A stretch of DNA of 64,000 bases, taken from assembly GCF_001417775.1 (NCBI RefSeq), contig NZ_BBZJ01000022.1, positions 186,001 through 250,000 on the forward strand, in the 5' to 3' direction. The notes beneath the pieces were generated by a model. It searched no databases. It was not told where the DNA came from and saw only the letters and a program-made list of their open reading frames with translations. Of the stretch, positions 55,436 through 63,906 are shown one piece after another. Position 1 is the first letter of the stretch; each line of letters starts with the position of its first letter. Source of the stretch: Streptomyces sp. TP-A0356 (GTDB lineage: Bacteria; Actinomycetota; Actinomycetes; Streptomycetales; Streptomycetaceae). A program made the translations under genes and the position numbers.

Positions 55436-55465
55436 GCCGGATCTCCGCGGCCATGGAGATCCGGC
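55436..55465 (-). terminator. Terminator after the cupin gene
   Basis: A perfect 11-bp stem (GCCGGATCTCC / GGAGATCCGGC) with an 8-nt loop lies 16 nt beyond the cupin stop on the minus strand. It separates that gene from gatC. Confidence 0.75.
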
Positions 55466-55481
55466 AGCAGCGCCCCAGAGG

Positions 55482-55976
55482 TCAGCGGCGCCCCTCCCAG
55501 GCCGTGCTCCGCAGGAAGTGGTTGTCGTACAGGTCCTGCACCTCCAGGAGGCTCTCCGGGGTGACCTCACCGAGGCGGATGCGCTGGAGGTGGCGGAAGT
55601 ACTCGAAGCGTTCGACGCCCGGGGTGATGACGATGAGGATGTCGGCGTCGGCCCCGGGGGTGGCGGCGAAGGCGTGCGGCCTGCCCGGCGGGACGACGAC
55701 GAGGTCGCCGCGCTCGGCGGTCACGACGTCGTCGCCGGAGAGCAGCTCGGCGGCGCCGTCGAGCAGGTAGAACATCTCGGCGGAGTTGTTGTGCAGGTGC
55801 GGACGCGCTCCGTCGGCGCCGTCGGTGAGGGTGACGCGCACGGTGGACAGCGCGCCTCCGGTGGCACTGCTGTCGGCCAGCAGCTTCACGGCGACGGGGG
55901 CGTCGCGGCCCATGACCTCCGCCTCGGCATCACGAACGATCACGGTTTCGTCGAACTTGGGAACGAACAGCGACAT
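55482..55976 (-). CDS. Cupin-domain protein
   Basis: This 164-residue single-domain cupin has a beta-barrel with motif 1 (RPHLHNNSAEMFYLLDGAAELL) and motif 2 (GDLVVVPPGRPHAF). The His residues probably bind a divalent metal. The function is unknown; related proteins are quercetinase-like or sugar-binding cupins. ATG 55976 (MSLFVPKFDETV) has GAGGGGG upstream; the open frame extends 57 nt further without support. It lies next to two gene remnants. Confidence 0.85.
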   Translation of the reverse strand: MSLFVPKFDETVIVRDAEAEVMGRDAPVAVKLLADSSATGGALSTVRVTLTDGADGARPHLHNNSAEMFYLLDGAAELLSGDDVVTAERGDLVVVPPGRPHAFAATPGADADILIVITPGVERFEYFRHLQRIRLGEVTPESLLEVQDLYDNHFLRSTAWEGRR

Positions 55977-56010
55977 ACGGGGCCCCCTCGAGGCGGTGCG
56001 GACGTGATCG

Positions 56011-56112
56011 GACGGCGAAGAGTGGTGCGGCACTGATCAGCACAACGACGGCCGTGGCGAAGTTGATCCCGAAGGCCAGCACCTTGGTGCCGCCGTGGCG
56101 CAGCACTGTCAG
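56011..56112 (-). pseudogene. C-terminal remnant of a DUF4267-like membrane protein
   Basis: A minus-strand frame reads LTVLRHGGTKVLAFGINFAT and then a hydrophobic helix (AVVVLISAAPLFAV). It resembles the C-terminal end of DUF4267 membrane proteins. It has no N-terminal part: upstream the frame gives low-complexity sequence antisense to the TetR remnant. The frame runs into the cupin start. Identification by eye only. Confidence 0.3.
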
Positions 56113-56325
56113 GGCGCTCAGGCGCTGCGCGAGGCGTTCGGGGAGTCGGCGACGGCCGTCGAGCCGAGCGCGGCCGACGGCGAGGACCCTGGGCTGCTCA
56201 CGGAGACCTACTGGGCCGGACCGCACGGCCTGGTCACGCTGCTGCGCAGCGGACGTCTGCTGGAACAGGCATACGAACGTCGGCTCGTCCTGCCGATCGG
56301 GAACTTCACGGCACAGGCCGGCTGA
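56095..56325 (+). pseudogene. C-terminal remnant of a TetR-family regulator
   Basis: A plus-strand frame of 76 codons ends ETYWAGPHGLVTLLRSGRLL, the typical C-terminal helix pair of TetR regulators of the WHG type. The N-terminal helix-turn-helix is missing: upstream bases encode the opposite-strand DUF4267-like fragment. A GTG start at 56095 exists but would give only a ligand-domain stub. It is likely a deletion derivative of a divergent tetR/membrane-protein pair. Confidence 0.45.
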
Positions 56326-56364
56326 CCGGATCCGGGGAGCGCAGGGCTCGGGACGAGGGGGCCC

Positions 56365-58710
56365 CTAACCGACCCGTCCGGGGTCGTCCGCGGACGCGGC
56401 CGGGAGCGCCGCCGCCGGGCGCTGCCAGCCACGGGAGCCACGGGCCCGCAGCCAGGTCGTGGTCTCCTCGGCCGGCATCGCGGCGGCGACCAGCCATCCC
56501 TGCACCGCGTCGCACCTGAGGTCCCGCAGCCGCTCCCACGTCTCGTCGTCCTCGACGCCCTCCGCGACGACGAGCAGCCCGAGCGAGTGGGCGAGGTCCA
56601 CCGTGCAGCGCACGATCTCCGCGTCCACCGCGTCCACCGCCAGCCGTGCCACGAACGAGCGGTCGATCTTCAGCTCGCTCACCGGCAACCGCCGCAGATG
56701 CACGAGCGACGAGTAGCCGGTACCGAAGTCGTCCAGCGACATCTTCACGCCGTGACCGGCCAGCCCGGCCAGCGTGTCCGCGGCCCGCTGCGGATCCTCC
56801 AGCAGCACATGCTCCGTGATCTCGAGCTGCAGCGCCCCCGCGGGCACCCCGTGCCGCGCCAGCCGTGCGGCCACCGCGCCGGCGAAGCCCGGTGTGTGGA
56901 CGTCCCGCGGTGAGACGTTGACCGCCACCGGCACCCGCAGCCCCTGCGCCCGCCACCGTGCCACCTGCCCGAGCGCCGTCTCCAGCACGTACTCCGTCAG
57001 ATGCGGCATCAGCCCGGACGACTCCGCGATCGCGATGAACTCGTCCGGAGGCACCTTCCCGCGCTCGGGGTGCACCCACCGTACGAGCGCCTCCAGCCCG
57101 GCGACCTGTCCGTCGAAGCGGACCTTCGGCTGGTAGTGCAGCTCCACCTCGTGGGCGTCCAGCGCCCGCCGCAGATCCCCCAGCAGCCCGAGCCGGTCCG
57201 GCGTGTTCGAGTCCCGCTTGGACTCGTACACCTCCACCCCCGTACGGTCCCGTTTCGCCTGGTACATCGCCACGTCCGCGCGCCGCAGCAGCCCCTCCGC
57301 GTCGAGCGCGTGGTCGGGGAAGACGGCGACCCCGGCGCTGGCCTCCAGGACGAGCGTGAGGCCGTCCAGGTCGAGCGGCGAGCTCAGCGCGGCGACCAGG
57401 TTGCGGGCCGCGCGTGACGCGGACGTCGTGGAGTCCGCGACGGGGAGTAACACGGCGAACTCGTCGCCGCCGAGCCGCGCGGCCTCCGCCCCGCGCGGCA
57501 GCGCCAGCCGCAGTCGCTCGGCTATCTGGAGGAGCAGCCGGTCGCCGGCGAGATGGCCGAGCGTGTCGTTGACCGACCGGAAGCGGTCGAGGTCTATCAG
57601 CATCAGGGCGGCCCGCGCGCCGATCCGCTCGGCGTCGTCGAGCGCGGTCCAGGTGCGCTCGAGGAGCCACTGCCGGTTGGGCAGACCGGTCAGCGGGTCG
57701 CGCAGCTGCTCCTCCGCCCGGGCGCGGGCCATCCACAGGGTGGAGTCGAGGGCGATGAGCGGGATCGCGAACAGCGGCAGCAGGATCGGCAGCGCGACGG
57801 CGACGACACAGACCAGCGGCGCGATCCCGAGCAGCGCGACGGCGACGAATCCCTGCCTGACCAGGGCGGTGCGGGCGACGGTGGGCAACCCACCGGTGCG
57901 GGGCGCGTGCAGGTACCACAGCAGCAGCCTGGTGACCGCGAGGTACGCGGTGGCGGCCAGGACGACCTGGGGCGCGGCGTAGAGGGTCCAACTCTGCGGG
58001 TTCCAGGGCGCTTCGACGGTGGGGACGCGCCCGAAGAGGGCCAGGACGAGCGCTCCGGCGCCGATGCCGAGGATGTCCACCGCGCCGTGCAGGACACCCT
58101 GCCGCCAGCGGCCGAGCCGGGCTATGCCGACCAGTACGACGACGGTGAGGCTGACCATCCCGGCGGGCACCCAGCCGTACAGCAGCAGCACGGCGAGGGT
58201 CAGGGCGGCGCCCGAGCCGGTGCCGCCCCACCAGCGGGCGCGGCCGAGTGCGACCAGGTGGCCGACGATGATGCCGGTGAGCACGGCCAGGGACCAGCCG
58301 ACGGTGCCGGACGGGAAGAGGGCGTGCTGTCCGCCGAACGCGCGGTAGAAGCCGGCGCCGAGGACGAACCCGGCGGCCGCGACGACCAGCGCGGGCAGCG
58401 CGGGCCAGGAGAAGTGCCGCTCGCCCTCGGGGCCGGGCAGTCCGGACGTGTGCCCGGCGGCGAGCGGAGCGGTTCCGGGCGCGAGTGCCGGTACCGCTCC
58501 GGCGGCCGGGGCGCCGCCCGGTGGGAGTCCGGCGCCGGGGAGGGCGCCCGGCACGGAGGTCGACCCGTGCGGGGCCCTCGGCACGGCGGTGCGGCCGTCC
58601 GCGCCCGTGTGCCCCGACGGCCGCGCTGTCCGGCGGGCGGCTCGCCAGACGCCGCACATCCGGCGCAGGCGCAGCCGTGAGTCCGGGGCGACGCTCTTGG
58701 TCGGTTCCAT
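56365..58710 (-). CDS. rmdB: Membrane GGDEF-EAL protein, cyclic-di-GMP phosphodiesterase RmdB
   Basis: This 781-residue protein has a disordered Pro/Ala/Gly-rich N-terminus (about 100 residues) and six to eight membrane helices to about residue 330. A GGDEF domain (RLGGDEFAVLLP near 413) and an EAL domain with intact catalytic motifs (GLEALVRW near 538, NVSPRD, SLDDFGTGYSS, LKIDRSFV, VVAEGVED) follow. The intact EAL predicts hydrolysis of c-di-GMP. S. coelicolor RmdB (SCO5495) sits next to ligA and controls morphology, which matches this position. ATG 58710 begins MEPTKSVAPD. It is transcribed away from ligA with a 225-nt gap. Confidence 0.9.
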   Translation of the reverse strand: MEPTKSVAPDSRLRLRRMCGVWRAARRTARPSGHTGADGRTAVPRAPHGSTSVPGALPGAGLPPGGAPAAGAVPALAPGTAPLAAGHTSGLPGPEGERHFSWPALPALVVAAAGFVLGAGFYRAFGGQHALFPSGTVGWSLAVLTGIIVGHLVALGRARWWGGTGSGAALTLAVLLLYGWVPAGMVSLTVVVLVGIARLGRWRQGVLHGAVDILGIGAGALVLALFGRVPTVEAPWNPQSWTLYAAPQVVLAATAYLAVTRLLLWYLHAPRTGGLPTVARTALVRQGFVAVALLGIAPLVCVVAVALPILLPLFAIPLIALDSTLWMARARAEEQLRDPLTGLPNRQWLLERTWTALDDAERIGARAALMLIDLDRFRSVNDTLGHLAGDRLLLQIAERLRLALPRGAEAARLGGDEFAVLLPVADSTTSASRAARNLVAALSSPLDLDGLTLVLEASAGVAVFPDHALDAEGLLRRADVAMYQAKRDRTGVEVYESKRDSNTPDRLGLLGDLRRALDAHEVELHYQPKVRFDGQVAGLEALVRWVHPERGKVPPDEFIAIAESSGLMPHLTEYVLETALGQVARWRAQGLRVPVAVNVSPRDVHTPGFAGAVAARLARHGVPAGALQLEITEHVLLEDPQRAADTLAGLAGHGVKMSLDDFGTGYSSLVHLRRLPVSELKIDRSFVARLAVDAVDAEIVRCTVDLAHSLGLLVVAEGVEDDETWERLRDLRCDAVQGWLVAAAMPAEETTTWLRARGSRGWQRPAAALPAASADDPGRVG

Positions 58711-58935
58711 TCCCGTCCCTCTCACAGCCGGCGGTGCCCACACCACGCGGCCCGATGCCCGACGAACCGTCAACGGCACCGCGTCTGAAACCCACCACGC
58801 GTCCGGGCACGGCAGGCGCACACCTCAACAGTAGGCCGCAGAAGGCTTTCACGGGCAGCGTCGTCGACGGTTGCCCGAATGCGACCCGGCCACCCGTATG
58901 CATCTGGTATGCGCCGAACGGGTGACCTTCAACCG

Positions 58936-61128
58936 CTACTCCCCGGTCGGAACTGCCACTTCCGCAGCGGCTTCCGGCCCTTGTTCCAGCAGGACGGCAA
59001 ATCCGTCCTCATTCAGAACCGGGACCTTCAACTGCATAGCCTTGTCGTACTTAGAGCCAGGATTGTCACCCACGACAACGAAGGACGTCTTCTTCGAAAC
59101 AGAACCCGTCACTTTTGCTCCACGGCTCTGCAGGGCCTCCTTGGCGCCGTCCCGTGTGTGGTGGGCGAGTGTCCCGGTGACGACGACCGTGAGCCCCTCC
59201 AGCGGGCGCGGCCCCTCGTCCTCGCCGGAGCCCTCCTCCTCCATTCGGACGCCCGCGGCCTTCCACTTACGGATGATTTCGCGGTGCCAGTCCTCCGCGA
59301 ACCACTGCTTGACCGCGGCGGCCACGATCGGACCGACGCCGTCGGTGTCCTTGAGCTCCTCCTCGGTCGCCTGATCGATTCGCTCGATCGAGCGGAACTC
59401 ACGGGCCAGTGCCTCGGCCGCCACCGGACCGACGTGACGGATCGACAGGCCGGTCAGAATGCGGGCCAGCGGGCGCTCCTTGGCAGCCGCGATGTTCTCC
59501 AGCATCGCGATCGCGTTCTTCTTGGGCTCGCCCTGCTGGTTGGCGAAGACCGTGGCGACCTTCTCCTCGCCGGTGTTCGGGTCACGCTTGGGCAGGCCGC
59601 TGTCCTGGTCGAGGACGTACGCCTTGATGGGCAGCAACTGTTCGACGGTGAGGTCGAACAGGTCGCCCTCATCCTTCAGCGGCGGCTCCCCCGGCTCCAG
59701 CGGCTTGGTGAGGGCCGCGGCGGCCACATAGCCGAAGTGCTCGATGTCGAGGGCCTTGCGGCCGGCGAGATAGAACAGACGCTCGCGCAGCTGAGCCGGG
59801 CACGTCCGCGCATTCGGGCAGCGGAGGTCGACGTCGCCCTCCTTCATGGGCCGCAGCGGCGTACCGCACTCGGGGCACTCGGACGGCATCACGAACTCGC
59901 GCTCCGTACCGTCGCGCAGGTCGACGACCGGGCCGAGGATCTCGGGGATGACATCACCCGCCTTGCGCAGCACCACCGTGTCGCCGATGAGCACGCCCTT
60001 GGCCTTGACGACGTCCTGGTTGTGCAGGGTGGCGAACTCGACCTCCGAGCCCGCGACCGTGACCGGTTCGACCTGCGCGTACGGCGTGACCCGGCCCGTA
60101 CGGCCCACGCCCACGCGGATGTTGACGAGCTTGGTGTTGACCTCCTCGGGCGCGTACTTCCACGCGATGGCCCAGCGCGGGGCACGTGAGGTGGATCCCA
60201 GGCGCCCCTGGAGCGGGATCTCGTCGAGTTTGACGACGACTCCGTCGATCTCGTGCTCCACGGAGTGGCGGTTCTCGCCGTAGTACGCGATGAACTCGCG
60301 TACGCCGTCGAGGTCGTCGACGACCTTGTTGTGCCTGGCGGTGGGCAGGCCCCAGGAGTGCAGCAGGTCGTAGGCCTCGGAGAGGCGGGTGAGGCCCTGG
60401 AAGCCCTCCAGCGCGCCGATGCCGTGCACCACCATGTGCAGCGGACGGGTGGCCGTGATGCGCGGGTCCTTCTGGCGCAGGGAACCCGCCGCCGCGTTGC
60501 GCGGGTTGGCGAAGGGCTTGTCACCGCCCTCCACCAGGCGGGCGTTCAGCTCCTCGAACTTCTCCATCGGGAAGTAGACCTCGCCGCGGATCTCCACGAG
60601 GTCGGGGACGCGGTCGCCCTCGAGGCGGTCCGGAATCTCCGCGATCGTACGGACATTGGGGGTGATGTCCTCGCCGGTGCGGCCGTCGCCACGGGTCGCC
60701 GCGCGCGTGAGGCGGCCGTGCTCATACGTGAGGTTGACCGCGAGGCCGTCGACCTTCAGCTCGCACAGGAAGTGGTAGTCGGAGGTGCCGACCTCCTTGG
60801 CGACACGGTCGGCCCAGGCGGCGAGCCCGGCCTCGTCGAACGCGTTGTCGAGGGAGAGCATGCGCTCGCGGTGCTGGACGGCCGTGAACTCCGTCTCGTA
60901 CGCCCCCGCGACCTTCTGGGTGGGTGAGTCGGGGGTGCGCAGCTCGGGGTACTGCTCCTCAAGCGCTTCCAGCGAGCGCAGCAGCCGGTCGAACTCCGCG
61001 TCGCTGATGACGGGAGCGTCCTTCACGTAGTACCGGAAGCGGTGCTCCTCGATCTGCTCAGCGAGCTGCGCGTGCTGCTCCCGTGCCTCGGTGGGCACCG
61101 TCGTCTCCGCTTGCTTGTCGCCGGCCAC
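58936..61128 (-). CDS. ligA: NAD+-dependent DNA ligase
   Basis: This 730-residue LigA seals nicks using NAD+. The domain order is Ia (HRFRYYVKDAPVISDAEFD), the adenylation domain with Lys125 in CELKVDGLAV and the OB fold. A four-Cys zinc finger (CPECGTPLRP...CPNARTCPAQ), HhH repeats (SIRHVGPVAAEAL, DGVGPIVAAAV) and a C-terminal BRCT domain (LEGLTVVVTGTLAHHTRDGAKEAL) follow. GTG 61128 has GGAGG 9 nt upstream. It lies 15 nt after the methionine-synthase gene and is likely co-transcribed with it. The length includes a short acidic linker before BRCT, normal for Streptomyces. Confidence 0.96.
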   Translation of the reverse strand: MAGDKQAETTVPTEAREQHAQLAEQIEEHRFRYYVKDAPVISDAEFDRLLRSLEALEEQYPELRTPDSPTQKVAGAYETEFTAVQHRERMLSLDNAFDEAGLAAWADRVAKEVGTSDYHFLCELKVDGLAVNLTYEHGRLTRAATRGDGRTGEDITPNVRTIAEIPDRLEGDRVPDLVEIRGEVYFPMEKFEELNARLVEGGDKPFANPRNAAAGSLRQKDPRITATRPLHMVVHGIGALEGFQGLTRLSEAYDLLHSWGLPTARHNKVVDDLDGVREFIAYYGENRHSVEHEIDGVVVKLDEIPLQGRLGSTSRAPRWAIAWKYAPEEVNTKLVNIRVGVGRTGRVTPYAQVEPVTVAGSEVEFATLHNQDVVKAKGVLIGDTVVLRKAGDVIPEILGPVVDLRDGTEREFVMPSECPECGTPLRPMKEGDVDLRCPNARTCPAQLRERLFYLAGRKALDIEHFGYVAAAALTKPLEPGEPPLKDEGDLFDLTVEQLLPIKAYVLDQDSGLPKRDPNTGEEKVATVFANQQGEPKKNAIAMLENIAAAKERPLARILTGLSIRHVGPVAAEALAREFRSIERIDQATEEELKDTDGVGPIVAAAVKQWFAEDWHREIIRKWKAAGVRMEEEGSGEDEGPRPLEGLTVVVTGTLAHHTRDGAKEALQSRGAKVTGSVSKKTSFVVVGDNPGSKYDKAMQLKVPVLNEDGFAVLLEQGPEAAAEVAVPTGE

Positions 61129-61143
61129 CGTGTCGTCCTCCCG

Positions 61144-62151
61144 TTACTCTGGGTTGTCCGCGAGGGATCTCGCCGCCCGGACGCAGTGGGCGAGCGCCCT
61201 GCGGGCGTAGTCCGGGGAAGCCCCCGCGAGCCCGCACGCCGGCGTGACCGTGACGGCCTCCCCGAGAAGCCCCGGATGCAGCCCCAGCCTGCGCCACAGC
61301 GTCCTGACACCCATGACGCTACCGGCCGGGTCTGACAATGGGCCGTCCGTGCTCGGGACGACGCCGACGAAGAGCCGGGTACCCCCTTCCACCGCCTCGC
61401 CGATCGCTTCGTCGTCACGCTCGGTGAGGAGCGAGAAGTCGAAGGAGATCCCGGCCGCTCCGGCCCTGCGCAGCAGGGCGAACGGGACGTCCGGTGCGCA
61501 CGAGTGGACCACGACCGGGCCGTCGGCGTGAACCCCGACGACGTCTCTCAGCGTGGCCTCGACGGTCCCCCGGTCGAGGGCCCGGTGGGTCCGGTAGCCG
61601 CTCGCGGTCCTCACCCGCCCGCGCAGGACGGCGGTCAGGGACGGCTCGTCCAGCTGCAGGACCAGCCGGGCACCGGGCACCCGTCGGCGTACCTCGTCGA
61701 GGTGGAGCCGCAGCCCCTCGACGAGCGAACCGGCGAGATCGCGGCAGGCGCCGGGGTCGGAGACCGCCGCCTCGCCGTTCTTCAGCTCCAGCGCGGCGGC
61801 CAGCGTCCAGGGACCCACCGCCTGCACCTTCAGCGGCCCCTCGTAGCCCTGGGTGAACTCCTCCAGCGCGTCGAGGTCCTCGCCGAGCCAGGCGCGGGCC
61901 CGCCGGGTGTCCCGCCCCGGCCGGTCCCCGAACCGCCAGCCGCTGGGTTCCACGCGCGCGTAGAGATCGACGAGCATCCCGGCCGTCCGCCCGATCATGT
62001 CCGCACCGGGCCCCCGGGCCGGCAGCTCGGCGAGAAAGGGGAAGTCCTCGAAGGTCCCGGTGGCGGTCTTGGCCGCCTCCCGCGCGTCGCCTCCCGGCAG
62101 GGAACCGACGCCGGTCGCGGCACCGAACCTGAACTGGCTGTTTTCGCTCAC
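61144..62151 (-). CDS. Stand-alone MetE C-terminal domain (core-MetE) methionine synthase-like protein
   Basis: This 335-residue protein corresponds to the catalytic C-terminal barrel of cobalamin-independent methionine synthase, without the N-terminal barrel. It has an N-terminal AATGVGSLPGGDAREA, LQLDEPSL, and zinc ligands His216 and Cys218 (VVHSCAPD) with Cys306 (TPACGLAGAS). Core-MetE enzymes in archaea use methylcobalamin or other donors, so the methyl donor in actinobacteria is uncertain. GTG 62151. It precedes ligA by 15 nt, forming an unusual but conserved pair. Confidence 0.85.
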   Translation of the reverse strand: MSENSQFRFGAATGVGSLPGGDAREAAKTATGTFEDFPFLAELPARGPGADMIGRTAGMLVDLYARVEPSGWRFGDRPGRDTRRARAWLGEDLDALEEFTQGYEGPLKVQAVGPWTLAAALELKNGEAAVSDPGACRDLAGSLVEGLRLHLDEVRRRVPGARLVLQLDEPSLTAVLRGRVRTASGYRTHRALDRGTVEATLRDVVGVHADGPVVVHSCAPDVPFALLRRAGAAGISFDFSLLTERDDEAIGEAVEGGTRLFVGVVPSTDGPLSDPAGSVMGVRTLWRRLGLHPGLLGEAVTVTPACGLAGASPDYARRALAHCVRAARSLADNPE

Positions 62152-62235
62152 CCCGGAAGCGTAGGCCCTCCGGGGACGGGGCCGACCGGGGGCGTCGTCC
62201 GCCGAGGGGTGCCCGGTGGTGGAGGTGCCGTCCGG

Positions 62236-62931
62236 TCAGCGGCCCGGTCCCGGTCGTACCGTCAGATCGTTGACCTCCGCGTCCCTCGGCAGGTCCAGGC
62301 ACATCAGGATCGTCGTCGCCACCGACTCGGGGTCGATCCACCGGGCCGGGTCGTACTGCTTGCCCTCCTGCTGGTGGACCTTGGCCTGCATCGGGCTCGC
62401 GGTGCGCCCGGGGTAGACCGAGGTGACCCGCACGCCGTTCGGGTGTTCCTCCTGCCGCAGGGAGTCCGCGAGGGCCTTCAGGCCGTGCTTGGAGGCCGCG
62501 TACGCCGACCAGTCCGCGTGGGCGTTCAGGCCCGAGCCGGAGTTCACGAACAGGACGTGGCCACGGGCGGCACGCAGCTGGGGCAGGAAGTGGCGGGTCA
62601 GCTCCGCCGGGGCGACCAGGTTGACGTTCAGCTGGTGGCGCCAGGACTTCGGGGTCAGCTCCGCCACCCGGCCGAGGTCGACCACTCCCGCGATGTGCAG
62701 GAGGGAGTCCACCCGGTCCGGCAGGGTCTGGTGGGAGAACGCCCACGACAGCTTGTCGGGGTCCGCGAGGTCGCCCACCAGGGTCCCGGCCCCGGGGAAG
62801 TCGGCCGCCAGCTCCTTCGCCCGCCCCGCGTCGCGCGCGTGCAGCACGAGATCGTCCCCGCGCGCGTGCAGGCGGCGGGCGACGGCGGCGCCGATGCCGG
62901 AACCGGCCCCGGTGATCACATGAGTAGCCAT
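62236..62931 (-). CDS. Short-chain dehydrogenase/reductase
   Basis: This 231-residue classical SDR has the Rossmann motif TGAGSGIGAAVARRL, LLHIAGVVD (in place of NNAG), the catalytic Ser in FVNSGSG and the YAASK motif. A C-terminal YPGRTASPMQ follows. The NADP preference is suggested by the Arg/His after the second beta strand. The substrate is unknown. ATG 62931 (MATHVITG) matches homologues; ATG 62940 is 9 nt upstream. It lies 84 nt before the core-MetE gene on the same strand and 24 nt after the LOG gene. Confidence 0.9.
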   Translation of the reverse strand: MATHVITGAGSGIGAAVARRLHARGDDLVLHARDAGRAKELAADFPGAGTLVGDLADPDKLSWAFSHQTLPDRVDSLLHIAGVVDLGRVAELTPKSWRHQLNVNLVAPAELTRHFLPQLRAARGHVLFVNSGSGLNAHADWSAYAASKHGLKALADSLRQEEHPNGVRVTSVYPGRTASPMQAKVHQQEGKQYDPARWIDPESVATTILMCLDLPRDAEVNDLTVRPGPGR

Positions 62932-62955
62932 GTCCGCCATGCTCGCACCACGGCG

Positions 62956-63495
62956 CTAGCCGATCCCGAGCGACTCCTCCAGATACGCGAGCGCCCCGAC
63001 CGGCTCCTGGGCGAAGAACACCAGGTCGGTGAGCGGCCTCGGCAGGAAGCCCTCGTCCTCCATGCGCCGGAACTGCTCCTTCAGGCCGTCGTAGAAGCCC
63101 TCCGTGTTCAGCAGGACCACCGGCTTGTCGGTGTGCCCGTGCTTCTTCAGCTCGAGGATCTCGGTCGCCTCGTCGAGAGTTCCGGTCCCGCCGACCATGA
63201 TCACGATCGCGTCGGCCTTCTCCAGGAGCAGCCTCTTGCGCTCGGCGAGGTCCTTGGCGATCACCATCTCGTCGGCGCCCGCCCGGGCCTTGGCCGACAG
63301 GAACTCCACGGAGACGCCCAGCAGCCTGCCGCCCGTCTTCTGCACCCCGTCGGCGACCACCTTCATGAGGCCGACGTCGGAGCCGCCCCACACCAGCGTG
63401 TGCCCGCCCTTGCCCAGCAGTTCCGCGAACTCACGGGCGGGGCGGGTGTAGCGGTCGGCGAGGTCGGCGGCGGAGAGGAAGACGCAGATGTTCAT
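62956..63495 (-). CDS. LOG-family protein (cytokinin riboside 5'-phosphate phosphoribohydrolase-like)
   Basis: This 179-residue LOG/TIGR00730 protein hydrolyses AMP or cytokinin nucleotides to free base and ribose 5-phosphate. The signature is nearly complete: VWGGSDVGLMKVVADG and VGGTGTLDEATEIL (normally PGGxGTxxE, with the Pro replaced by Val). The catalytic Arg lies in ERKRLLLEKAD. The start is ATG 63495 (MNICVFLS) or GTG 63504. It is likely the first gene of an SDR-containing operon. A role in nucleotide salvage is likelier than hormone production. Confidence 0.88.
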   Translation of the reverse strand: MNICVFLSAADLADRYTRPAREFAELLGKGGHTLVWGGSDVGLMKVVADGVQKTGGRLLGVSVEFLSAKARAGADEMVIAKDLAERKRLLLEKADAIVIMVGGTGTLDEATEILELKKHGHTDKPVVLLNTEGFYDGLKEQFRRMEDEGFLPRPLTDLVFFAQEPVGALAYLEESLGIG

Positions 63496-63546
63496 GCCGT
63501 TCACCGTACGCGGGAAGAACCGGGGCCCCGCGAGCGCTCTTCCGAT

Positions 63547-63870
63547 ATGACCGAAGGACACACCATCACCATCGAGCAGGGCGGCCGGCACGTGCGCGTG
63601 GTGCACGGCGGACAGGTGCTGGCGGAGAGCGACCGGCCCCTCGTGCTGCGCGAGACCGGCTGCCCCGTGCGGTACTACATCCCCGCCGAGGACGTGCGCC
63701 TGGACCTGCTGACTCCCTCCGCGACCCACACGCACTGCCCCTTCAAGGGCACGGCGTCGTACTGGTCCCTGCCGGACGCGGCGGACCTCGTCTGGGCGTA
63801 TCCCGACCCCAAGCCGGACGTCGCCCGGATCAAGGACCACCTCTGCTTCTACGAAGTGGAGGTGTCGTAA
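63547..63870 (+). CDS. DUF427 protein
   Basis: This 107-residue DUF427 (NTP_transf_9) protein has the family motifs GGRHVRVVHGGQVLAES, RYYIPAEDVRLDLL, HTHCPFKGTASYWSL, VWAYPDPKPDVARIKDHLCFY. The His/Cys (HTHCPFKG) and Tyr/Asp residues are well conserved, but the function is unknown. ATG 63547 lies 51 nt from the divergent LOG gene, with no clear ribosome-binding site. The full normal length is present. Confidence 0.9.
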   Translation: MTEGHTITIEQGGRHVRVVHGGQVLAESDRPLVLRETGCPVRYYIPAEDVRLDLLTPSATHTHCPFKGTASYWSLPDAADLVWAYPDPKPDVARIKDHLCFYEVEVS

Positions 63871-63906
63871 CCGATTAACGGGGCCCTCTGGGGCAGTCTC
63901 ACAGAC

